Below are positions 19,627 through 26,197 of a DNA stretch of 64,000 nucleotides, in pieces (position 1 is the stretch's first letter; every line of letters starts with the position of its first letter). Origin of the DNA: Polyangiaceae bacterium. Lineage in GTDB: Bacteria; Myxococcota_A; Polyangia; Polyangiales; Polyangiaceae. Made by a program: the position numbers and the translations under genes. The notes below the pieces were generated by a model, which made no database searches, was not told the origin of the DNA, and worked only from the letters and a program-made list of their open reading frames with translations. The DNA is taken from NCBI GenBank assembly GCA_015075635.1, contig JABTUA010000002.1:2608708-2672707 (forward strand). Reading direction: 5' to 3'.

Positions 19627-20805
19627 TCAGCGCTTCCGCCGCCGCAGGCCCACGACGAGGCCGAGGGTCGCGAACACCCACGGTACCGGCTTCACGGGGC
19701 CTCGGTCGCCGCCCAGAGAGCAGCCGCCGGAGCTGTCCGACTCGGCGTTGCCGGCGGGTGGCGCCGCGCCCACGCACACTCCTTGGTCGGTGCACTCGAG
19801 GCCGGCGCCGCAGGGCGTGGCCGCGTCGCACTGGGCCAGGCAGGACGCCGACTCCGTCGTGCCGAAGCACTCGTACCCGCCGGGGCAGGCCTGGGTGGGG
19901 CTGCAGGGCGCGCCTTGCGCGCTGCCACCGCTCGAGCCCCCCGTCCCCGTCGGCGGCTGCTCTTCCGGATCGCTCTTTCCGCTGGTGACCCAGAACGGCG
20001 GCGCGTACCCGCCCTTTTCGGCCGCGTCCTTGGCGGTGGCGACGATGAACTCGCTCCACGAGTAGACCGAGCCGTAGATCGGCGTCGTGCAACCCTGGCC
20101 TCCCCGGGAGACCACCCCGATGACCTTCCCCGCGGCGTCGATGGCCGGTCCGCCCGAGTCCCCCTGGCAGATGCCGGTGTCGCCCAGGAACTCGGTGAAT
20201 TCGATGCCCTGCTGCGGGCACTCACCCGCCGTGCACTGCACGGTGAGCCCGCTCAGCACCATGCGCTCGCCGGCGCTCCAGCCGCTGTCGCCTTGCTGCC
20301 CGTAGCCGACGGCGGTGTATGGCTCGCCCGCAGTCGCCGGGACGTCGATGCGCGGGATGCGCGGCTCCACTCCAGTGACGGGCTGCGCCAGGATCAAGAG
20401 CGCCACGTCGTAGCCGCACGCCCCCTGCCCGTCCGCGGGAACGCGAACCTCGGCACCCTTGAACCACGTCCCGTTCTGGGAGAGCTGCTGGTCGGTCGAG
20501 ACGTAGAGCTTGGTCCCGGAGTAGGCCTCTCCGAACTGCGTGACGCCGCAGGCCACCGCGCCGTTGTAGTCGTTGATCAGCGGCGCGACGCAGTGCCGGG
20601 CGGTCAGCACCAGGTTCGGGGCGATCAGCGTGCCGCTGCACATGCCGCCCGACATCGCGAACATCCCGACGACGTTCACGTCGGCGAAGTCCTGCTCACC
20701 CCCCTTGATGGCGTTGGTGCGCTGCGCGACGGGATCCGGCTCCGGTGCGCTCGAGCAACCGGCGAGGGCGAGGGCGAGGCAGGACACGATGAGGGGGCGT
20801 TTCAT
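19627..20805 (-). CDS. Trypsin-like serine protease with lipobox and MYXO-CTERM signal
   Basis: A 392-residue protein with a good Shine-Dalgarno sequence (AGGAAGG) before ATG 20805. The lipobox LALAGC has Cys at 17. The S1 (chymotrypsin-fold) domain spans about residues 33-260, with the triad His71 (TARHC), Asp133 (YDVALL) and Ser217 (GDSGGP). A Gly/Ser linker and a Cys-rich segment (eight Cys, residues 301-344) follow. The end is a MYXO-CTERM tripartite signal: Cys362, a hydrophobic stretch 374-387 and RRRKR. The family signal is thought to be cut by a myxosortase for surface display. A cell-surface endopeptidase, perhaps for predation or cascade processing, is likely. Confidence 0.92.
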   Translation of the reverse strand: MKRPLIVSCLALALAGCSSAPEPDPVAQRTNAIKGGEQDFADVNVVGMFAMSGGMCSGTLIAPNLVLTARHCVAPLINDYNGAVACGVTQFGEAYSGTKLYVSTDQQLSQNGTWFKGAEVRVPADGQGACGYDVALLILAQPVTGVEPRIPRIDVPATAGEPYTAVGYGQQGDSGWSAGERMVLSGLTVQCTAGECPQQGIEFTEFLGDTGICQGDSGGPAIDAAGKVIGVVSRGGQGCTTPIYGSVYSWSEFIVATAKDAAEKGGYAPPFWVTSGKSDPEEQPPTGTGGSSGGSAQGAPCSPTQACPGGYECFGTTESASCLAQCDAATPCGAGLECTDQGVCVGAAPPAGNAESDSSGGCSLGGDRGPVKPVPWVFATLGLVVGLRRRKR

Positions 20806-21018
20806 GTCGATCCTTCCTGGAGGTCCGCGCACGCGAGCGTCACCCTCGGCGTTCGCGTGGGACACGCGCGTGCCGAGCGCCGCGACGGGAGGCGCAGTTC
20901 TCTTACGGTGGAGCCCCGGCCTCCGCCACAGAAAAGGCATGCAGATTCTGCCTTTACAGACGGGCTCCCTACGCCCAAGGTGGAATGGAACAGCGTAGCT
21001 AGAAAAGCTGGAGCTCCC

Positions 21019-21795
21019 GTGACCCCTGAAATCCACTTGACGCAGACCATCTCGGCGCCGGAGGAGCGCGTGTGGCGGGCCTGCAGCACGCCCCGAGGAT
21101 TGATGGGCTGGCAGGCCGACCAGGTGGAGGGCGACGTCGTGCTCGGCTCGACGCTCTCGCTCGCCTGGCCCGCGCTCGGGGTCGCGCTCGAGCTCGACGT
21201 GGTCGAGCTCGTGGCCGGCGCGCGCATCGTGCTGGCGAAAGGCGCGACGCGCGTCGCGCTCGAGCTCCGGAACGGTGGCGTCGAGCTCACGCACACGGGC
21301 GTGGGGGACGGTGACGAGCGCGACGGAGTCGAGTCTTCGTGGCAGCTGAGCCTGGGCTTGCTCGCTCACTATTGCGAAGCTCACCCCGACTCGTCGCGCA
21401 CCGTGCGATGGTTGATCCGGCCCGCCCGCACGACCACCGACGCCGCCCACGTCTTCTTCAGCGACCGAGCTGCGCTCGGCACCTGGCTCGGCTCGGGAAG
21501 CAGGATCGGCCCAACCGGCACGCGCTACGCGCTCGACTTGGGCGGCGGTGAGCGCATGAGCGGACGCGTCCTCGCCAACACGCCGGGGCGGGATCTGGCT
21601 CTGAGCTGGGAGGAGGACGACGACTCCGCGCTGGTGCTCCGGACGCTGCCACGCCCGCTCGAGCCGGGCGTGCGGCTGATCGTGCTCTCCTACTCCCGCT
21701 GGGCCCGGCGCCCGCCCCCGCAGAGTCGCCTCGACCTGCTCGAAGCAGCGCACCACCGCTTGGTCCGCCTGCTGGACTCGAAGACCAGCGCCTGA
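21019..21795 (+). CDS. SRPBCC (START/AHSA1-like) domain protein, probably two domains
   Basis: A 258-residue protein from GTG 21019. The opening is typical of AHSA1/polyketide-cyclase-like SRPBCC domains (TQTISAPEERVWRACSTPRGLMGW). A second, weaker repeat of the fold may begin near residue 125 (HVFFSDRAALGTWLGSG). Such domains bind hydrophobic ligands or Hsp90-type partners. The ligand is unknown. The start is uncertain, since the frame is open upstream. The gene converges with the FGE-like gene, eight bases away. Confidence 0.65.
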   Translation: MTPEIHLTQTISAPEERVWRACSTPRGLMGWQADQVEGDVVLGSTLSLAWPALGVALELDVVELVAGARIVLAKGATRVALELRNGGVELTHTGVGDGDERDGVESSWQLSLGLLAHYCEAHPDSSRTVRWLIRPARTTTDAAHVFFSDRAALGTWLGSGSRIGPTGTRYALDLGGGERMSGRVLANTPGRDLALSWEEDDDSALVLRTLPRPLEPGVRLIVLSYSRWARRPPPQSRLDLLEAAHHRLVRLLDSKTSA

Positions 21796-21802
21796 GCGAG
21801 GC

Positions 21803-22660
21803 TCAGCGCGGTGTGGGGTCGGCGCAGCAGCGCGTACCCGTGGAGTAGTCGTAGTAGCTCGGCGCGTGCCCGCTCACCTTGGCCTCGCAGCCTTTGGTGG
21901 TCATGCGCGCGTAGAAACCGCCGACGAACACCCCGCTCGGATCGTCGATCCACTCGTCGAGGTTGCCGACCATGTCGTACACGACGCCGTCGTCCCACGC
22001 GCTGGTACAACCCGTGCTCGCGCCGGTCGCACGCAGCAGCGGGTCTTTGCCGGCCTCGACCACCAAGTTCAGCCGGGGATCGGTGAGCCCCATGGAGGCG
22101 TTACCGTGGAGCACGGCGGCGGGGTGCAGCGCCCGGAACACGTTGCAGCGACCTGCCACGTAGTGTGCGCCGTACGGGAACTTGGTGTCGGCGCGCCCGC
22201 GACACGCGGTGACCCACTCCGCTTCGCTGCACAGACGCTTGCCGGCGGCTTGGCAAGCGTTGCGAGCTGCGTGGTAGGTGAGGTAGCCGTGGGGCACGGC
22301 GCCGGGGCGCGAGACCGCCACGGGCTCGTAGCTGCCCTCGAGCTGGACCGAAGGCGGCTCCGGCAACGGCATGCGACGAGCCCCGGGGTCCCCGGCGCGC
22401 TCGCGCTCGACGAGCCAGACCTCGCGCACCCGCCCGAGCGCCTTCGGCTGCGGCGGGTAATACGGCGACAGCGGGCGTCGAGACTTGCGATCGATCAGCG
22501 ACGCTTCCCAGCGATCGATGCAGAAGCCGCGGACTGCCGCCATCTCCGCGGGGCAGGCACGCCGCGTCGTGGCGCCGACTGGCGCTGGCTTGGCGCTGGC
22601 GGCGGGCACCAGGGCTCCTAGGCCCAGCATCGCGATCAGGGAGGCGCAAGCTCTGCGCAT
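21803..22660 (-). CDS. Exported formylglycine-generating-enzyme-like (SUMF1) protein
   Basis: A 285-residue protein with a signal peptide (SLIAMLGLGALVPAASA). It carries the FGE-sulfatase fold landmarks: VRGFCIDRWEAS at the start, YLTYHAARNACQAAGKRLCSEAEW in the middle, and YDMVGNLDEWIDD plus VFVGGFYARM near the end. The many Cys residues suit an exported, disulfide-bonded protein. Most bacterial members are not sulfatase activators but binding or C-type-lectin-like relatives (e.g. serine/threonine-kinase-linked or EgtB-like). No sulfatase gene is nearby, so function is open. Confidence 0.8.
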   Translation of the reverse strand: MRRACASLIAMLGLGALVPAASAKPAPVGATTRRACPAEMAAVRGFCIDRWEASLIDRKSRRPLSPYYPPQPKALGRVREVWLVERERAGDPGARRMPLPEPPSVQLEGSYEPVAVSRPGAVPHGYLTYHAARNACQAAGKRLCSEAEWVTACRGRADTKFPYGAHYVAGRCNVFRALHPAAVLHGNASMGLTDPRLNLVVEAGKDPLLRATGASTGCTSAWDDGVVYDMVGNLDEWIDDPSGVFVGGFYARMTTKGCEAKVSGHAPSYYDYSTGTRCCADPTPR

Positions 22661-22738
22661 GCCGCCGGCACCCTGACACGAGCGAGCGGAGCGCGGCAAC
22701 CGTTTGCCGGCGCGGTCGCCCCAGGGCAGGGTCCGGGG

Positions 22739-23380
22739 GTGAGTCGCGACGACGAGTGGAGCGCGCTCCGGGAGCGGATGGTGCGGTCGGTCGAGCGGGA
22801 GGCTGCGCCCCGCGACCCGCGCGTGCTCGACGCCTTCCGCCGCATTCCGCGCCACCTGTTCGTGCCGGAGGCGAGTCGGCTGGCGGCCTACGACGACCGG
22901 GCGCTGCCCATCGGCGAGGAGCAGACCATCAGCCAGCCGTCGATGATCGCGATGATGCTCGACGCCCTGGAGTGCGAGCCGAGCTCTCGCGTCCTGGAGG
23001 TCGGCGCGGGCTCCGGCTACGCCGCCGCGTTGCTCTCGTGCCTGGTCGCGCGAGTGGACGCCGTCGAAATCCGGCCGAGCCTGGCGCTGCGCGCTCGGGC
23101 CACATTGGCGAGCCTCGGCATCGACAACGTGTTCGTCCACGTCGGCGACGGCAGCAAGGGCTGGGCAGAGCTCGCTCCCTTCGATCGCATCCTGGTCTCG
23201 GCGGCACCGCACTCCGTGCCCCGCGCGCTCCTCGAGCAGCTCGCCCCAGGCGGCCGCATAGCCATTCCGGTGGGCGAGGCCTACCACCAGGTGCTGTTGG
23301 TCGGTGATCGCGCGCCGGACGGCAGCGTGTCGTTCCGGCGGGACGTCCCCTGCGTGTTCGTGCCTTTGGTGGAGACCTGA
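22739..23380 (+). CDS. pcm: Protein-L-isoaspartate O-methyltransferase
   Basis: A 213-residue PCMT-family protein with the substrate-loop region (FVPEASRLAAYDDRALPIGEEQT, with Q-T-I-S-Q-P-S following), SAM motif I VLEVGAGSGYAAALL and the C-terminal GGRIAIPVG. It methylates isoaspartyl residues in aged proteins to start their repair. The start is GTG 22739, 78 bases from the divergent FGE-like gene. Length and motifs match the family. Confidence 0.92.
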   Translation: MSRDDEWSALRERMVRSVEREAAPRDPRVLDAFRRIPRHLFVPEASRLAAYDDRALPIGEEQTISQPSMIAMMLDALECEPSSRVLEVGAGSGYAAALLSCLVARVDAVEIRPSLALRARATLASLGIDNVFVHVGDGSKGWAELAPFDRILVSAAPHSVPRALLEQLAPGGRIAIPVGEAYHQVLLVGDRAPDGSVSFRRDVPCVFVPLVET

Positions 23381-23383
23381 CCC

Positions 23384-23947
23384 TCAGGCGCTGCCCACGG
23401 TGCGCGTGGTGAACGCGATGGGGGTGGTCCCCGCTCGGTGGTAGGCCTGAGTCCACACCTCGGCGTTCGCCACGTCGAAGACCACCGTCGGATCGAGATC
23501 CACCGGCAGCCAGGCGCCGGCGCGGATCTCGTTCTCGAGCTGATCCGGCGCCCAGCCGGCGTAGCCCACGAGCCCCAGCAGGCTCTCCGGTGCGTGTCCC
23601 TTCGCGACCTCCTCCAGCGCCTTGCGCGAGGCGCAAGCGGTGATGCCCGTGCCGACGTCGAACTGGCCCTCCACGTCGGCGAAGCGCTCCTCGCTCCGGT
23701 AGATGAGCCAGACCTGCTCCTGCGCCACCGGCCCGCCCACCCGCACCAATCCCGGTACGGAGATCGCCCGCTCGGTGACGTCGGCGCGCACCAAGAGCTC
23801 CGGGATGCTCATCACCTCGCGCCCGTTCACGACCCATCCGAAGGCGCCGTCCGGGCCGTGAGCCGCCAGGAGCACCACCGAACGATCGAAGTTGGGATCC
23901 CCCAAGGGCGGCGCCGCCACCAACAACCCAGGCGCGAGTACGGACAT
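23384..23947 (-). CDS. YqgE/AlgH family protein (UPF0301)
   Basis: A 187-residue cytoplasmic protein with the family landmarks PNFDRSVVLLAAHGPDGAFG near the start, then RVGGPVAQEQVWLIY and LGLVGYAGWAPDQLENEI. The family was named after a Pseudomonas alginate regulator, but the molecular activity is not established. It follows the Memo-like gene by 15 bases and is likely co-transcribed with it. Confidence 0.9.
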   Translation of the reverse strand: MSVLAPGLLVAAPPLGDPNFDRSVVLLAAHGPDGAFGWVVNGREVMSIPELLVRADVTERAISVPGLVRVGGPVAQEQVWLIYRSEERFADVEGQFDVGTGITACASRKALEEVAKGHAPESLLGLVGYAGWAPDQLENEIRAGAWLPVDLDPTVVFDVANAEVWTQAYHRAGTTPIAFTTRTVGSA

Positions 23948-23962
23948 CTCGATGCTCTCCCT

Positions 23963-24787
23963 TCAGTACACGATCACGCCTGCGTACCCCACGACTTGGG
24001 AGAAGTCCCCGGAGACCTCGCCGGAGCTGCCGTAGCGGACGAGCTCGGCTCGCGTGGCGCCGAGCTCGCGGGCGGCGAACAGGCTCACGGTCGTGGGGAG
24101 GTACCCGCACATGGAGATGTCCTCGCGCTCGCACACCTCGAACAGGCCCTCGGGGTCCAACGCGAGCACGCGGTCGATGGCGTGCTGGTCGAAGTGGCGG
24201 GCCGTGTCGGCGGGAACGTAGTGGGACATGTCCGTGCTCGCGACCAAGAGCACGCGCTCGTCCTGCTCGCGCTCGTGCTCGCGGATGGCGCTCGCGATGT
24301 CGAGCCCGATCTCGCGGCACTCGGACAGGCCGAGGCCCCCGAGACAGATGGGCACGACGCGCACGTCGCTCCGAAGCGCGTGCAAGAACGGCATCTGCAC
24401 CTCGGCCGCGTGCTCGCGCACGTGAGCGAGCTCGTCCGGGTGCAGCGAGCCCGAGCAGAGCAGGCGGCGCCGGAGCTCGGCGTCGATGTCGAGCGTGAAG
24501 CCGGGGAACGACCAGCTGCCGCCGTTCCACAGCGAACGCCGGTCGCCGAAGCCGGTGTGATTCGGGCAGAGCACGACGGCGGCGGCAGGGACCGTGACCC
24601 GAGCGTACGTCTCGCCCGCGATGGCACCGCTGTACACGTAGCCAGCGTGCGGTGCCATGAGCATCCGGGCGACGCGCGGCTCCCCCGGTCGGTCGGCGAG
24701 GAAGCCGCGGACCTCGGCGTCGAGACGACGCGGGTCCCCGGGGTAGAATCTGCCAGCGACAGCTGGCTCTCGCGCCCTCGTCAGCAT
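23963..24787 (-). CDS. MEMO1/AmmeMemoRadiSam system protein B
   Basis: A 274-residue Memo-family protein. Landmarks are REPAVAGRFYPGDPRRLD at the start, APHAGYVYSGAIAGETY, LCPNHTGFG and LVASTDMSHYVP. These carry the His/Cys positions that in human Memo bind a metal. In bacteria it often occurs with a radical-SAM protein and an AMMECR1 protein; neither partner is beside it here. The ATG at 24787 was chosen because it gives the family N-terminus. The reaction is unknown. Confidence 0.88.
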   Translation of the reverse strand: MLTRAREPAVAGRFYPGDPRRLDAEVRGFLADRPGEPRVARMLMAPHAGYVYSGAIAGETYARVTVPAAAVVLCPNHTGFGDRRSLWNGGSWSFPGFTLDIDAELRRRLLCSGSLHPDELAHVREHAAEVQMPFLHALRSDVRVVPICLGGLGLSECREIGLDIASAIREHEREQDERVLLVASTDMSHYVPADTARHFDQHAIDRVLALDPEGLFEVCEREDISMCGYLPTTVSLFAARELGATRAELVRYGSSGEVSGDFSQVVGYAGVIVY

Positions 24788-24894
24788 GTCCGGTTCAGGA
24801 TAGCACCCAGCCGCGCGCGAGCGCCGCGAAGGCCGCGCGGACGTTACCAAGTAGCGATGGCGGCGCGCGAAATCTGCGGCTAGAGTCCCGAGCG

Positions 24895-25743
24895 ATGCGG
24901 GTGACCTTCTACGGGGTTCGGGGCTCGGTCCCTGCGCCAGGACCGACCACGGCACGCTACGGTGGCAACACCTCGTGTGTCGAAGTGATCCTCGGAGACG
25001 GCACCACGCTCGTCCTCGACGCGGGCACCGGCATGCGGGCGCTGGGCTCGACCCTGCTCGAGGGCGGGCGCCACCAGCGCACCCACCTCCTGCTCTCGCA
25101 CACGCACTGGGACCACGTCCTCGGGCTGCCTTTCTTCGCCCCGCTGTGGCGCAAAGACTCCGAGATCCTGGTCTACCCCTTGCCCACGGACGCGCAGGAG
25201 CGCTTCCAGCGCACCATCTTCGACGACATCCACTTCCCGGTCAGCGTCAACGACATCCCGGCCAAGGTGGAGTTCGTGAAGCCCAGCGAGGAGCCCTGGC
25301 AGATCGGCCCGGCTCGGGTACGCCGCATCGCGCTGAACCATCCGGGCAGCGCGCAAGGATTTCGCATCGACGACGCGAGCGGTGCGTCGCTCGTGTACCT
25401 CACCGACAACGAGCTCTTGCGCGGCGAGTCCGGCGAGGCCGCGCTCGATGCCCTGGCGCGCTTCTCCGAGAGCGCGGACCTCTTGATCCACGACTCGCAG
25501 TACCTGGACGCTGACATGCCCGCGAAGTGCGGCTGGGGCCACTCCGTGGTGGACGACGTGCTCACGCTGGGCAAGCGCGCCGAGGCGCGGAAGCTCGTGC
25601 TCTTCCACCACGACCCGGATCGTACGGATGGTGATCTGGACAAGATCAAGGTGCGCTCGACGGCCTGGCTCGCCGAGCACGCGCCCGAGACGGCGCTGTG
25701 CGTGGCGATGGAAGGTCAGACCGTCGATCTCGCGGCGAAGTGA
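24895..25743 (+). CDS. MBL-fold metallo-hydrolase
   Basis: A 282-residue metallo-beta-lactamase-fold protein. It begins MRVTFYGVRGSVPAPG, and YGGNTSCVEV and DAGTGMRALG match the phosphodiesterase/RNase Z-like branch. The zinc motif is HTHWDH, and later ligands fall in NHPG, YLTDNE and FHHDP. Close relatives are described as cyclic-nucleotide phosphodiesterase-like, but the substrate is not readable from sequence. It is divergent from the Memo-like gene. Confidence 0.88.
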   Translation: MRVTFYGVRGSVPAPGPTTARYGGNTSCVEVILGDGTTLVLDAGTGMRALGSTLLEGGRHQRTHLLLSHTHWDHVLGLPFFAPLWRKDSEILVYPLPTDAQERFQRTIFDDIHFPVSVNDIPAKVEFVKPSEEPWQIGPARVRRIALNHPGSAQGFRIDDASGASLVYLTDNELLRGESGEAALDALARFSESADLLIHDSQYLDADMPAKCGWGHSVVDDVLTLGKRAEARKLVLFHHDPDRTDGDLDKIKVRSTAWLAEHAPETALCVAMEGQTVDLAAK

Positions 25744-25761
25744 GCGTCAGACTCGGCTTTC

Positions 25762-25800
25762 GCCGTCTTGACATGAGCAGATCGCGATCTGCCACTGAGG
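25762..25800. repeat. Isolated core of the inverted-repeat element (third partial copy)
   Basis: These 39 bases match the centre of the element at 16995-17224 in 33 of 39 positions by eye, without the TAGGG ends. The core contains a perfect 16-bp palindrome, GCAGATCGCGATCTGC (25778-25793). It lies in the 25744-26197 gene-free stretch, just after the MBL gene. Confidence 0.5.
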
Positions 25801-25898
25801 TCGAGACCCACGAGAATGCCGGCGAACGCGCTTCGCGATACCCGACGGGCTGACCATTGGTCACATCTCGCCCGCAGTCGCCTGGACCCGCAGAAAAC

Positions 25899-26015
25899 CG
25901 CCTAGCAGACGCCAAGGGCGCCAAGTTCGCCAAATCAGAAATCTCTGAATTACAGAATTTTTGATCTGCGAGCTCTGCTTGGCGAACTTGGCGTTGTTTC
26001 TGGCGTCTTGGCGGT
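25899..26015. repeat. Long imperfect inverted repeat with an AT-rich centre
   Basis: Left arm 25899-25933 and right arm 25979-26015 share CGCCAAGTTCGCCAA and its inverse, plus GACGCCA blocks. The ~45 bases between are much richer in A/T than the rest of the window. No gene is seen in 25744-26197, and the arms are made of short GGCG/CGCC-TTGG units like dispersed repeats in other GC-rich genomes. It could form a cruciform or a long RNA hairpin. Confidence 0.6.
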
Positions 26016-26197
26016 TCTCTCCCGATCCGTGACGACACCGGAAGAGATGCGACCATTCATGAGCCGGAGGGGTGGGCCGGCGCACTCCGTCGTCCGGTGG
26101 AGGTATTCGCCGACCGCTTCCTGAGCGTGTCTCGACGGTTACCGCGAAGCAGGCAGGGCGCGGCCGCAAGCGCGGGGCGCGACAGACCAGACCCGAG

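Noticed and set aside
21803..22660. Sulfatase-activating enzyme with its sulfatase
   Set aside because: No sulfatase gene is nearby, and most bacterial members of the fold have other roles, so only the fold is claimed.
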